DNA of 64,000 bases. Source: CAJFUR01 sp904420575. Its GTDB lineage: Bacteria; Actinomycetota; Coriobacteriia; Coriobacteriales; Eggerthellaceae. The position numbers were made by a program, and so were the translations under genes. The notes beneath the pieces were generated by a model. That model did no database searches, was not told the origin of the DNA, and saw only the letters and a list, made by a program, of their open reading frames with translations. The stretch spans positions 1,302,001 through 1,366,000 of the forward strand of contig OZ221973.1 of assembly GCA_965119745.1 (NCBI GenBank). The letters run 5' to 3'. This document shows positions 41,735 to 51,174 of this stretch, piece by piece. Each line of letters opens with the position of its first letter. Within the stretch, counting starts at the first letter, position 1.

Positions 41735-42475
41735 ATGAGCGAAGAAGAAACCAAAGTGGAAACCGTTGCCGAAGAGACCACGGTCGACGAAGCCGTGGCG
41801 GAGGAAACCGCCGCAGACGGAGTCACGACGGAGGAGCCTGCCAAGAAAAAGGGCAAGAAGAAGTGGCCCATCGTCGTCGGAGTCGTCGTGGTTGTTTTGA
41901 TTGCAGCCGGCGCCGGTTTCTGGGTTTGGCACGAGCAGCCGAGCTTCTGCAACGCGATCTGCCACACGCCGATGGATCCGTACAATGCCACCTATGATCA
42001 GGAACTGGGCACCACGGGCATCGACAAGTGGGGCAACGAGGTGAGCAACACGAGCGCCATGCTTTCGGTGACGCACAAGGCATCCAAGGATCAGGGCGGT
42101 GCGGACGCGACGTGCATGAGCTGCCACGTTCCCACGCTGTCCGAACAGATCGGCGAGGGCATCGGCTGGGTGACGGGCAACTACACGTATCCTCTTGAGG
42201 AGAAGTCCCTGGAGGATCTCGTGGAAGCGCGCGGCATCGCCAGCGACGAGTTCTGCCTGAACGAGGCTTGCCATAACATGACGCGCGAGGATCTCGCCGA
42301 TGCGACGAGCGACATGAAGCGCAACCCGCACATCGGGCAGCACGGCAAGGTCGAGTGCAGCGAATGCCACAAGGCGCACCGCGCCTCCGTGATGTACTGC
42401 AGCAGCTGCCATAGCGACGCCGAAGTGCCGGAAGGCTGGCTGACGGTTGCGGAAGCCAAGAAGCTTTCTGCGTAA
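41735..42475 (+). CDS. Membrane-anchored pentaheme c-type cytochrome (NrfH-like)
   Basis: 246 residues. An acidic N-terminus (1-36), a Lys patch and one transmembrane helix (about 45-66) lead to an external haem domain. Five haem motifs are visible: C72-x3-CH, C127-x2-CH, C174-x4-CH, C208-x2-CH and C222-x2-CH. Two have non-standard spacing. NapC/NrfH quinol dehydrogenases usually have four CxxCH haems, so this is a variant or a distinct family. It probably takes electrons from menaquinol and feeds NrfA. Confidence 0.82.
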   Translation: MSEEETKVETVAEETTVDEAVAEETAADGVTTEEPAKKKGKKKWPIVVGVVVVVLIAAGAGFWVWHEQPSFCNAICHTPMDPYNATYDQELGTTGIDKWGNEVSNTSAMLSVTHKASKDQGGADATCMSCHVPTLSEQIGEGIGWVTGNYTYPLEEKSLEDLVEARGIASDEFCLNEACHNMTREDLADATSDMKRNPHIGQHGKVECSECHKAHRASVMYCSSCHSDAEVPEGWLTVAEAKKLSA

Positions 42476-42534
42476 GCGATCGCCTGTTTGACCACCCGTC
42501 ATGACGGGATGGACAACCGAATAAGGCAAGAGGG

Positions 42535-42572
42535 AGCCCATCTTCGCGCAAGCGCGGGATGGGCTTCTTTTC
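42535..42572 (+). terminator. Terminator after the pentaheme gene
   Basis: An 8-bp outer stem (42535-42542 with 42558-42565), with a CGCGC/GCGCG inner stem, is followed by TCTTTTCT. The remaining bases to 42770 hold no gene. Confidence 0.8.
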
Positions 42573-42770
42573 TCAAGGTCCTGCGGAACGCCATTGAGAC
42601 GCCGAGGCGACATACATCGGACGAGGTATGGGCTTTGCCCTCCGGCGCCGCTACAATGACGCGGGGCGGATTCCGCCAATGGGGAATATTTGAAATCACG
42701 GCCATTGCGCTCCGCAGAACTTTGAGGTACGACACAATGAACCCTTGAGAGAGAAGAGAAGGAGGAGAGG

Positions 42771-43436
42771 TTGAACGCGAAAACGAAACGGCGCATGGTC
42801 GTCGTCACCGGCATCATCGTCGTCGTGCTGATCGTCGTGCTGGCGGTCGTGGGCGGCAACACGTCGGCCAAGTCGGTCAGCATCGCCGAAGCGACCACAG
42901 GCCAGTACGCCGACCAGCGCATCCAGGTTTCCGGCAACGTGGTCGAGAACTCGTTTGCCACCGAGGACAACGTCCTGACGTTCGACATCTACGATCCTGA
43001 TGGCGAGGCGGGCCAGAAGCTGCACGTGCGCTACGACGGCGGCGTGTCGGCGACGTTTGGCAACGACGTCACGGCCATCTGCACCGGCAAGATCGGCACG
43101 GACGGCGTCCTTCTGGCGAGCGAGCTGGTCACCAAATGCCCGTCGAAGTACGAAAACGCCACCGACGCGCTCGACGTGGCACAGCTGGTCGGTTACGGCA
43201 AGGACATCGAAGACAAGCCGGTCAAGATCACCGGCACCGTGAAGGCCGGCACGCTTGCAGCCGCGGGCCAGGGCGATCGCCTGTCGCTCGTGTCGTCCGA
43301 CGGCGTCACCGAGGTGGCCGTGTTGTACGACGGCGCCATCCCGGACACGATTGGAGACGGCTCGGTCCTAGTGGTCACGGGATCGTTGCAGGCAGACGGC
43401 AAGTTCGCGGCCACCGACGTCGCGCTGGAAGGATAA
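42771..43436 (+). CDS. ccmE: Cytochrome c maturation protein CcmE, cysteine variant
   Basis: 221 residues. One N-terminal helix (about 9-28) is followed by an OB fold. At the haem-attachment site the usual HxxxY is C123-P-S-K-Y127, as in natural Ccm systems of Desulfovibrio and archaea. A second OB-like repeat (about 133-221) doubles the usual length. It carries haem between CcmC and CcmF outside the membrane. TTG 42771 sits directly after GGAGGAGAGG. Confidence 0.9.
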   Translation: MNAKTKRRMVVVTGIIVVVLIVVLAVVGGNTSAKSVSIAEATTGQYADQRIQVSGNVVENSFATEDNVLTFDIYDPDGEAGQKLHVRYDGGVSATFGNDVTAICTGKIGTDGVLLASELVTKCPSKYENATDALDVAQLVGYGKDIEDKPVKITGTVKAGTLAAAGQGDRLSLVSSDGVTEVAVLYDGAIPDTIGDGSVLVVTGSLQADGKFAATDVALEG

Positions 43437-43439
43437 CCC

Positions 43440-45677
43440 ATGTCCATGATTGGTCTTGTAGGCCTGCTCGTCGCATTCGCGGGCGTGGCCGTTTCCGTGG
43501 TTTGCCTGTTGGCAAGCCACGTGCTGGGGGGCACCGCGCGCAAGCGCGGGGCCAACGGCGCCGTCGCGAGCGGCGTGGCCGAAACGCTGGCGTGGGGCGG
43601 ACGCATCGCCTCGCTCGTTTCGACCGTGGCGCTCACGGTGTGCTGCGGCATCCTGGTGTACTGCTTCATGACGGGCGATCCGACGATCCAGTACGTCCTG
43701 CAGTACCATTCCGACGCCTCGGGCGACATGGCGTGGCTCTACCAGCTGTCCGGCCTGTGGGCCGGCCGCCAAGGGTCGCTTCTGTTCTGGGCATGGCTCA
43801 TCGCCGTGTTCAACACCGTCGTCGCGTTGCGCGACCTGAAGGGTCTGAAGGCGCTCGACAACATGGCGCTGTTCGTGGCGCAGATCGTGCTGGCGGCGTT
43901 CGTGGGCGTGCTGCTGTTCTCGGAGGGCAACATGCCCTTCACGGCTACGCCGGCACAGTATTTCAACGCGGCAGGCGAGCTGCAGGGCGCGGCCACCATC
44001 TGGGGCATGAACACGCTGCTGGAGCATTGGGCCATGGCCATCCATCCGCCGACGTTGTTCGTCGGCTATGCCGGCCTCACCATCCCGTTCGCCTACGCCA
44101 TCGCGGCGCTCATCGTGAACGACTCTTCGAAGGAATGGGTGGTGCGTTCCACCCGCTACGCCCTGTTCTCGTGGCTGTTTTTAGGCATCGGCATTGGGCT
44201 GGGCGCCATCTGGGCCTACGTGGTGCTCGGCTGGGGCGGCTACTGGGGCTGGGACCCCGTCGAGAACGCCAGCCTGCTCTCCTGGCTGGTGGGCGTCGCG
44301 CTCATCCACAGCTTCACCGTGTACCGCCAGCGCGGGGCGTTCAAGCGCTGGAGCGTCATGTGCGCATGCCTGACCTTCGCGTTCGTCATCGTGGGCACGT
44401 TCATCTCGCGTTCGGGCATCGTGCAGTCGGTGCATGCCTTCGAAGGCGACCCGGTGTCGCTCGTGCTGTTCGGCGCTCTCATCGTCCTGTCCATCCTGGC
44501 CGGCATCGTGGGCCTGGCCGTGCGCTGGAAGAGCTTCAGCCCTGCGGCCGCCGGTGCCGACGACGTGGAGAACATGCTGTCGAAGGACGCCGCCTACTAC
44601 TTCAACAACGTCATCATGATCGTGTTCACGGTGCTGCTGGCCTATATGACGGTGTCGTCGGCGCTGCCGTCGTGGATGCCGTTCGGCGGCCAGTCGCTCA
44701 CGGCAGGCACGTACAACACCATCGCGCGGCCGCTCGGCATCGTGTACCTGTTCATCCTGGCCGTGTGTCCGCTTTTGTCCTGGGGAAAGACCGAGGGCAA
44801 GCAGTTCTGGCGGCGCGCCCGCGTGCCGGGCGTCTGCGCGCTCGTGCTGTTCGTGGTGTTGATGGCGTACTTCTTCACCTACCTGCTGCCCAGCTACGAC
44901 GCCATGATTGCCGTAGGCGGGTCCACGGCGGACGGCCTGCTGGAACAGGGCCCGTCCTGGTACTACAACGGCATCACGGTGGTGGGCTTCTTCGTGGCCA
45001 GCCTGCTGTTCTTCAACTCGCTGTTCCTGTTGGGACGCGGCATCCGCAACTACGCGCGGTCGCATAAGGCGAACGTGTTCGCCAGCGCCGTGGGCCTGTT
45101 CCGCGGGCATGCGGCCACCTATGGCGGCTTCATCGCGCATCTGGCCATGTCCATCATTCTGGTGGGCCTCATCGGCTCGTCCATGTACGTGACCGAGAAG
45201 GTGGAGTACCTGGGCTATGACGAGGAGACCGACACGGTGGCCTCCGACTTCACCATCCAGGACTTCACGCTCGTTTACACGGGCAACGACATCGAGTTGC
45301 AGGAGAACCAGGACGACATCATCTACGAGCTGGACTTCGACGTGTACCGCAACGGCGAATACGTGGGCCACGTGCATCCGTCGGTGCAGCTGGTGCAGTC
45401 CACGCAGCAGCAGAAGCTGAACGCGGGCGTCATCGGCTTCCCGCTGGAAGACCTGTTCGTGGTCTACAAGGGCGTCAACGACGAGGGCGCCTTCGCCATG
45501 GACGTGCGCGTGAACCCGTTGGTGACGTTCGTATGGGTGGGCTTCGGCCTGCTCATGGTGGGCATCACGCTGGCCTTGGTGGGCCGTCGCACGCCCAAGC
45601 GGCGCGAAGGGGCGCTTGAGGTTGACACGGCCGATGCCGAAGGCGACGACAGCTCGTCGGAAAGTCCGAAGGCGTAA
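43440..45677 (+). CDS. ccmF: Cytochrome c haem lyase CcmF
   Basis: 745 residues, many membrane helices. The tryptophan-rich WWD motif (WGGYWGWDPVENASLLSW, about 265-282) lies in the haem-handling region, and a large external C-terminal part follows. It joins haem to CxxCH thiols of the apocytochrome. It begins 3 bases after ccmE. No ccmG or ccmH gene is present nearby. Confidence 0.93.
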   Translation: MSMIGLVGLLVAFAGVAVSVVCLLASHVLGGTARKRGANGAVASGVAETLAWGGRIASLVSTVALTVCCGILVYCFMTGDPTIQYVLQYHSDASGDMAWLYQLSGLWAGRQGSLLFWAWLIAVFNTVVALRDLKGLKALDNMALFVAQIVLAAFVGVLLFSEGNMPFTATPAQYFNAAGELQGAATIWGMNTLLEHWAMAIHPPTLFVGYAGLTIPFAYAIAALIVNDSSKEWVVRSTRYALFSWLFLGIGIGLGAIWAYVVLGWGGYWGWDPVENASLLSWLVGVALIHSFTVYRQRGAFKRWSVMCACLTFAFVIVGTFISRSGIVQSVHAFEGDPVSLVLFGALIVLSILAGIVGLAVRWKSFSPAAAGADDVENMLSKDAAYYFNNVIMIVFTVLLAYMTVSSALPSWMPFGGQSLTAGTYNTIARPLGIVYLFILAVCPLLSWGKTEGKQFWRRARVPGVCALVLFVVLMAYFFTYLLPSYDAMIAVGGSTADGLLEQGPSWYYNGITVVGFFVASLLFFNSLFLLGRGIRNYARSHKANVFASAVGLFRGHAATYGGFIAHLAMSIILVGLIGSSMYVTEKVEYLGYDEETDTVASDFTIQDFTLVYTGNDIELQENQDDIIYELDFDVYRNGEYVGHVHPSVQLVQSTQQQKLNAGVIGFPLEDLFVVYKGVNDEGAFAMDVRVNPLVTFVWVGFGLLMVGITLALVGRRTPKRREGALEVDTADAEGDDSSSESPKA

Positions 45678-45683
45678 GCAGCC

Positions 45684-46397
45684 GTGGACGCGGCCATCGA
45701 GACACGCAAGCTCTCCAAGGTGTTCGGCAACCGCCGCGCGGTGGACAACGTGTCCATCACGGTGCCGCGCGGCGCGTTCCTTTCCATCTTCGGGCCGAAC
45801 GGGGCAGGGAAGACCACGCTTTTGCGCGTGCTCTCCACGCTTTCGCGAGCGACCAGCGGGTCGGCCAAGCTCATGGGCATCGACCTCAAGGAGGAGCCCG
45901 ACCGCGTGCGCGACCATATCGGGCTCATTTCGCACAACTCGATGCTCTATCCCGACCTCACGGCCGAAGAGAACCTGATGATCTACGCGCGCCTGTACGG
46001 CGTGGAAGACCCGCAGGCGCGCGTGCGCGACCTGCTGGAAGCGGTGGAGTTGAAGCACCGCCGCTTGGACGTCGTGCGCACGTTCTCGCGCGGCATGACG
46101 CAGCGGCTTTCCATCGCGCGCGCCCTCGTCCACGACCCCGACGTGGTGTTCCTCGACGAGCCGTATTCGGGCCTGGACCCGCATGCCGTGGACATCTTCG
46201 ACGAGCTCATCGGTCAGCAGCGGGCGGATCGAACCTTCGTCATGGTGAGCCATGACCTGCAGAAAGGGTTCGACATGTGCACGCATGCGCTCGTGCTGGC
46301 GAAAGGGCGCGTCGTGTCGTTCGACGAAAAGGACAACCTGGACTTCGACGAGTTCCACGATTTGTACCGCGCCACCGTGGGCATGGGGGTGGCGTGA
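45684..46397 (+). CDS. ccmA: Haem exporter ATPase CcmA
   Basis: 237 residues. Walker A GPNGAGKTTLL, signature FSRGMTQRLSIA, Walker B VVFLDEPYSGLD. With CcmB it uses ATP to release haem-loaded CcmE from CcmC. GTG 45684 begins 6 bases after ccmF. Sequence between the Walker motifs resembles other ABC ATPases, so the assignment rests on context. Confidence 0.92.
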   Translation: MDAAIETRKLSKVFGNRRAVDNVSITVPRGAFLSIFGPNGAGKTTLLRVLSTLSRATSGSAKLMGIDLKEEPDRVRDHIGLISHNSMLYPDLTAEENLMIYARLYGVEDPQARVRDLLEAVELKHRRLDVVRTFSRGMTQRLSIARALVHDPDVVFLDEPYSGLDPHAVDIFDELIGQQRADRTFVMVSHDLQKGFDMCTHALVLAKGRVVSFDEKDNLDFDEFHDLYRATVGMGVA

Positions 46398-46398
46398 C

Positions 46399-47115
46399 AT
46401 GGCCGTCGCATTGAAGAAACCCTCGACGTGGGCGCAGTACAAGACGCTTCTGCGCAAGGATCTGGAGCAGGAGTTCCGCACCAAGGAGATGCTCACGTCC
46501 ATGGGCATCTACGCCCTGCTGGTCCTGGTGGTGTATGGCGCGGCCTTGGCGCAGACCACCAGCACCCTGGACGTGCTGCAGATGAGCGGTGGCCTTTTAT
46601 GGGCGCTCATCGTGTTCACGTCGCTTTTGGGGCTGAACCGTTCCTTCGCGCACGAGAAGGAACAGGGCTGCCTGGAAGGCATCTTGCTCGTGCCGCTGGA
46701 CCGCTCGGTCATCTTCTTGGCGAAGGCGACGTCGAACCTGCTGTTCCTGTTGGCGGTGGAAGTGGTAGCCGTGCCGCTGTTCTACTTCTTCTTCCTGACC
46801 ACGGTCACGCCGGGAGAGAGTTTCTGGCTTTTGGCAGTGCCGCTCTTCGTGGGCACCGTGGGCGTGGCGGGCATCGGCACGTTGCTGTCCACCATCACGG
46901 TGAACACGCGCGGCAAGGACGTCATGCTGGCCGTGCTGTTCATCCCGCTCGTCTTCCCGCTTCTGTGGGCGTGCGTGTCGGCGACGACCGCGGTCGTCGT
47001 GGGTGCGGAAGGGTACATGGACGTGATGCTGACGTCGTTGGCGCTCGGCGTCGGCTACGACGTCGTCATGCTGCTGGCCAGCTGGGTGCTGTACGATTTC
47101 GTTATTTCGGCATGA
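46399..47115 (+). CDS. ccmB: Haem exporter permease CcmB
   Basis: 238 residues with six membrane helices. The N-terminal YKTLLRKDLEQEFRTKEML and LNRSFAHEKEQGCLEGILLVP match CcmB. It partners CcmA, whose stop ends one base before. Confidence 0.92.
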   Translation: MAVALKKPSTWAQYKTLLRKDLEQEFRTKEMLTSMGIYALLVLVVYGAALAQTTSTLDVLQMSGGLLWALIVFTSLLGLNRSFAHEKEQGCLEGILLVPLDRSVIFLAKATSNLLFLLAVEVVAVPLFYFFFLTTVTPGESFWLLAVPLFVGTVGVAGIGTLLSTITVNTRGKDVMLAVLFIPLVFPLLWACVSATTAVVVGAEGYMDVMLTSLALGVGYDVVMLLASWVLYDFVISA

Positions 47116-47320
47116 CGGTTCGCCGGCATGAAGGGCAGAAACGTCGGCGAGGTTTCGCAAGACTCGAAGCCAACGCGAAAGCCCAGGAAAAGCGTGCTTG
47201 CGCAGGACGAAGGCGTGGGGCGAAAAGGAAGGCATGGGGGCGACAAGATCGACGCATGCGAGGTTGCGGCGTCGAGAGGTTCCGGCGGCAATGAGGCCGG
47301 CGGAATGCGAAAGGAGAGAG

Positions 47321-48091
47321 ATGGCGGAGAAAGAGAAGAAGGCGCTCAGGCTTCCGGAAGCGGGCCAGTGGCCCGACCGGATAGCGCCTGCGGTGCTTGT
47401 CGCAGGCATCGTGCTGTCGACCATCGGGTTCTTGCTGGCGTTTCTGTGGGCCGCGCCCGTCAACGGCGCCGCGGTGGACGGCTTCGAGGTGATCGGCGGG
47501 CAGGTGGTGCAGAACAAGCTGTTGCTGTCGCAGAAGATCTTCTATTTCCACATGCCGGTGGCCATCACGTCGTTCGTGGCGCTCGCGTTCGCGGGCTACT
47601 ATGCCGTGCGCTTCCTCATGACGAAGAACCGCCGGTTCGACACGTGTTCGAAGATCGCGATGGAGATCGCGCTGCTGTTCGTGGTCTGCACCATGATCAC
47701 GGGCGACCTGTGGACGCGGTTCGAGTGGGGCGTGTGGTGGACGTGGGATCCGCGCCTGACGACGTACCTGATCCTGATGCTCATCATTATCGCGTACTTC
47801 ATCCTGCGCAACGCCATCGACGACCCCGAGCGCTGCGCCACGTACGGAGCGGTGCTCAGCATCATCGCCCTCATCGACGTGCCGATCTGCTTCATGGTGA
47901 CGCGTCTCATTCCGTCGAGCATCCATCCGGTGGTCGTGCGCGAAGGCGGCATGTCGGGCGACATGGGCATCACGCTCATGTTCTGCCTTGCAGGCATCAT
48001 GATGGTGGGGTACGCGCTGTACCGCTTCCGTTTCCGCCAGGTACGTCTGACCGAGCGCGTTCAGGCGCTGAAAGAGCAGTTGGAAGATTAA
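47321..48091 (+). CDS. ccmC: Cytochrome c biogenesis protein CcmC
   Basis: 256 residues, six membrane helices. The WWD haem motif GVWWTWDPRLT and conserved histidines (YFHMPVA, SSIHPVV) fit CcmC, which loads haem onto CcmE. Start 47321 is chosen for AAGGAGAG upstream; 205 bases separate it from ccmB without another gene. Confidence 0.93.
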   Translation: MAEKEKKALRLPEAGQWPDRIAPAVLVAGIVLSTIGFLLAFLWAAPVNGAAVDGFEVIGGQVVQNKLLLSQKIFYFHMPVAITSFVALAFAGYYAVRFLMTKNRRFDTCSKIAMEIALLFVVCTMITGDLWTRFEWGVWWTWDPRLTTYLILMLIIIAYFILRNAIDDPERCATYGAVLSIIALIDVPICFMVTRLIPSSIHPVVVREGGMSGDMGITLMFCLAGIMMVGYALYRFRFRQVRLTERVQALKEQLED

Positions 48092-48142
48092 TGGGTCGCC
48101 GCTCATGATGCGGTGAAGGCATGCAAAGGAAGGTAGATTGAC

Positions 48143-48337
48143 ATGAATCCGGTTCTCGTCGAGATATATAGCACGGTCGCTCCGTCCATGCCGTTCATCA
48201 TCGGGGCATACGTCCTTATGTGGGTGGCCATTCTGGTGTACGTGCTCATGATCATGCTCGGCTACAAAAAGGCCGAGCGCCAGATGGCCGTGCTGGAGGA
48301 GGCGGTCGCGGAACTGAGCGAGAAGAACGCCCGGTAG
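48143..48337 (+). CDS. ccmD: CcmD-like small membrane protein
   Basis: 64 residues. One membrane helix (about 19-41) is followed by a charged helix KKAERQMAVLEEAVAELSEK. Size and place after ccmC fit CcmD, which helps release haem-loaded CcmE. Start ATG 48143, with GGAAGG upstream. Confidence 0.8.
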   Translation: MNPVLVEIYSTVAPSMPFIIGAYVLMWVAILVYVLMIMLGYKKAERQMAVLEEAVAELSEKNAR

Positions 48338-48378
48338 CGCCTGTTCGACGGTCGCGCGCGAACGCGGGGCCGGCGTGT

Positions 48379-48384
48379 TACAAT
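48379..48384 (+). promoter_or_regulatory. -10 element for galU
   Basis: TACAAT lies 74 bases before the galU start; -35 is not clear. Confidence 0.4.
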
Positions 48385-48457
48385 GGCGAATCGAATTGAA
48401 GCGAAGCGTCGCTTGGGCGGCGCTTCGCGCTTGTCGACGAAGAAAGGTTTGCCGCCC

Positions 48458-49270
48458 ATGAAGGCTCTCATCCCTGCCGCCGGCCTCGGCACGCGCTTTT
48501 TGCCTGCCACGAAAGCCCAACCGAAGGAAATGCTGCTGGTGGTGGATCGTCCCGCCATCCAATACGTCGTGGAGGAGGGCCTGGCATCGGCCGCAGACGA
48601 GGTGGTCATCATCAACAGCCGCGAGAAGAAGGCCATCGAGGATCACTTCTCGCCGAACCCAGAGCTGGTGGCCACGCTGCGCGCCCGCGGCAAGGACGCC
48701 TATGCCGACCTCGTGGAGCAGGTGGGCTCCTACAACGTGAGCTACGTGTACCAGGACGAGGCGCTCGGCCTGGGCCATGCCGTGCACTGCGCCGCCGAGA
48801 AGACGGCCGGCGAGCCGTTCTACGTGCTGCTTGGCGACGTGCTGGTGCCGAACAACGAGATGTTGCCGCGCATGCAGGAGGTGTCCGACGCCTACGGCGG
48901 CGCGAGCGTCATCGCCGTCATGCCGGTGCCCGACGACCAGGTGAGCCGCTTCGGCGTCATCGCCGGCGCCGCGGTGGCCGACGACGTGTGGAAGGTGGAC
49001 GCGCTCGTGGAGAAGCCGGCGCTCGAGGATGCGCCGTCGAACCTGGCCGTGTTCGGCCGCTACCTGCTGTCGCCGCGCGTGATGGAGCTTCTGGCCGACG
49101 TGGAGCCCGGCGTGGGCGGGGAGATCCAGCTGACGGACGCGCTCGACGCCGTGCTGCGCGAGGAAGAGATGTACGCGCTCGTCATCGACCCGGCCGACGG
49201 CTTTGACACCGGCACGGTCGAAAGCTGGCTCGAGACGAACAACGTGCTGTTCAGCAGGATGATGGGCTGA
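48458..49270 (+). CDS. galU: UTP-glucose-1-phosphate uridylyltransferase
   Basis: 270 residues. The nucleotide-binding signature AGLGTRFLPATKAQPKEM is followed by the catalytic EKP block (VEKPALEDAPSNLAVFGRYL). It makes UDP-glucose for cell-wall and surface sugars. ATG 48458 has AGAAAGG upstream. It overlaps the end of the convergent crcB gene by 20 bases. Confidence 0.95.
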   Translation: MKALIPAAGLGTRFLPATKAQPKEMLLVVDRPAIQYVVEEGLASAADEVVIINSREKKAIEDHFSPNPELVATLRARGKDAYADLVEQVGSYNVSYVYQDEALGLGHAVHCAAEKTAGEPFYVLLGDVLVPNNEMLPRMQEVSDAYGGASVIAVMPVPDDQVSRFGVIAGAAVADDVWKVDALVEKPALEDAPSNLAVFGRYLLSPRVMELLADVEPGVGGEIQLTDALDAVLREEEMYALVIDPADGFDTGTVESWLETNNVLFSRMMG

Positions 49271-49634
49271 GGACGCCGCGCGCGACGACCCTCCCCAGCG
49301 CGACGCCCAGAACGCAGGCGACCAGGCTGCCTCCGGCATACAGGCTTCCGGTCACGAAGTCGCCGCTCTCGAACAGCTCGAACGTCTCCAGCGAAAACGT
49401 GGAGAACGTGGTGAAGCCGCCGCAGAGGCCCGTCTTGAAGAACAGCTCCGCTTCCCGGGGCATCCCCGCCGTCCCCAGGGATGCTTCGGTCAAGGCGCCG
49501 ATGGCGACGGCGCCCATGAAGTTCACGAAAAACGTCGTGAGCGGGAAGCTTCCGTCGAACGGCGCGAGCCCTATCAGGTAGCGGCCGATGGCTCCCAGGC
49601 ATCCGCCTGCACCGACGCACAGTATGGCCACCAT
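49251..49634 (-). CDS. crcB: Fluoride efflux channel CrcB/Fluc
   Basis: 127 residues, four membrane helices. GGCLGAIGRYL, NFMGAVAIGAL and CGGFTTFSTFS are the Fluc pore and phenylalanine-box motifs. It exports fluoride as a dual-topology dimer. ATG 49634 has GGAAGGGA upstream. A fluoride riboswitch with terminator controls it. Confidence 0.95.
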   Translation of the reverse strand: MVAILCVGAGGCLGAIGRYLIGLAPFDGSFPLTTFFVNFMGAVAIGALTEASLGTAGMPREAELFFKTGLCGGFTTFSTFSLETFELFESGDFVTGSLYAGGSLVACVLGVALGRVVARGVLSPSSC

Positions 49635-49667
49635 GTCGTCCCTTCCTTTCCGTCTTTGCCCGCACGC

Positions 49668-49796
49668 AAAAAGCCGATGCCTCTGCGTACGGAAACCGCC
49701 CCGGTCTTGTGACGGGGTCCGTATGCAGAAGTCATCGGCTTTTCCAGCGGTTCAAGCCCGAGGGGCTTCGGGAGACTTCATTCCCGCAGGTCATTC
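49668..49796 (-). promoter_or_regulatory. Fluoride riboswitch with overlapping terminator
   Basis: On the minus strand the aptamer (49796 down to 49725) shows GGGAATGAAGTCTCCC, then AACCGC, and GCCGATGACTTCTGC, matching the fluoride (crcB motif) consensus. GCCGATGACTTCTGC is also the 5' arm of a terminator: arms 49718-49743 and 49668-49693, ending in TTTTT. Fluoride binding should keep this arm in the aptamer and let crcB be transcribed. Confidence 0.85.
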
Positions 49797-49917
49797 TACC
49801 TCAAGGATCCTGCCCGCGGCAAGTGCGCGCACGGCGGGTTCGGTGGAGGGTGCAGCGGGCGATGCGCCCTCCGCACCTCTGACCGAAGCGTGCTGAGCAC
49901 CGCGCAATCGTCGCCTG

Positions 49918-50880
49918 CTAGTCCACCACGTTCTGCGGCTTTCCCTCCACGAACGCCCCTATGTTTGCGGCCACGGTGGCCAGCAGGCGTTCGCGGGCCT
50001 CGTGGGTGGCCCAGGCGATGTGCGGCGTGACGACGATGTTCTCGCCCTTGCAGGAGAGCAGGGGGTTGTCCGCCTTCATGGGTTCCACGGACACGACGTC
50101 CGCCCCGAAGCCGCCCAGCTTGCCTGCATGCAGCGCGTCGGCCACCGCCTGCTCGTCCACCAGCGTGCCGCGCGCGGTGTTCAGCAGGATGGCGCCGTCC
50201 TTCATCTTGGCGATGGCGCCGGCATCCATCATGCCGCTTGTTTCAGGCGTCGCGGGCACGTGGAGCGTGACCACGTCGGACGAGGCCAGAAGTTCGTCCA
50301 GGTTCACTTGGCGCACGCCTTCGCCTTCCAGATCCGGCTTGGGGCTGCGGTTCTCGAAAATCACGTCCATGCCGAACGCCCGGGCGATGCGGCACACGGC
50401 CTGGCCGATGTGGCCCATGCCGACGATGCCCAGCGTCTTGCCCGCAATCTCCACCAACGGCGTCTTCCAAAACGAGAAGTCGGGGCTTTTGACCCATGCG
50501 CCGTCCATGACGAGTTCTGAATGGTATCCCACGTGCAGACACAGTTCCAACAGCAGCGCGAACGTCATCTGCGCCACGTCGGGGGTGGAGTAGGCGGGCA
50601 CGTTGGAGACCACGACGCCATGCGAACGGGCAGCGTCAAGGTCGACCACGTTGTAGCCGGTTGAGGTCAGCGCGATCATCTTGAGGTTCGGCGCCCAGGA
50701 GAGCGCCTCGGCGTCCCAGAAAACCTTGCTCGACACGGCGATGTCGGCCTGCCGCGCGCGTTCTTGCAGTTCGTTGCGCGGCGTGCGGTCGTATACCGTC
50801 ACGGTTCCGTACTGCTTCAAGGCGTCCCAGCTCAGGTCGCCGGGATTGTTGACGTATCCGTCGAAGACGACGATGTTCAT
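49918..50880 (-). CDS. D-2-hydroxyacid dehydrogenase
   Basis: 320 residues. The NAD site GIVGMGHIGQAV, the catalytic Arg (LLNTARGTLVDEQAV), Glu (VSVEPM) and His (TPHIAWAT) are all present. It resembles glycerate/2-oxoacid reductases and probably reduces a 2-oxoacid with NADH. ATG 50880 has GGAAAGGA upstream. The following 294 bases (50881-51174) hold nothing recognisable. Confidence 0.9.
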   Translation of the reverse strand: MNIVVFDGYVNNPGDLSWDALKQYGTVTVYDRTPRNELQERARQADIAVSSKVFWDAEALSWAPNLKMIALTSTGYNVVDLDAARSHGVVVSNVPAYSTPDVAQMTFALLLELCLHVGYHSELVMDGAWVKSPDFSFWKTPLVEIAGKTLGIVGMGHIGQAVCRIARAFGMDVIFENRSPKPDLEGEGVRQVNLDELLASSDVVTLHVPATPETSGMMDAGAIAKMKDGAILLNTARGTLVDEQAVADALHAGKLGGFGADVVSVEPMKADNPLLSCKGENIVVTPHIAWATHEARERLLATVAANIGAFVEGKPQNVVD

Positions 50881-51174
50881 GCGCGTTCCTTTCCAGCGCG
50901 TTCGAGGCGCCTGCTTTCAGCCCTCTTGTTCGCCGCGATTGTAGCACGGGGGCATGGCGGCCGAAACGGCCGACACCTGGGGGTAACCTAAAACGGGTCG
51001 CACGGTTGCGCACGGGTGGAGCCGTCCGCGTGCGAGGGAGAGGCGGGGAGGCTGCCGACGCCGCCCATCCGGCAGCCGGCCTGAGCCTGTTGGACGGACG
51101 GCCTGCGGGTTGCTGTCCGTGGCCGATGTGCGGGTTGCTGGACGATTGCCGGCCCGGTGATCGAAGCCGCGCGG

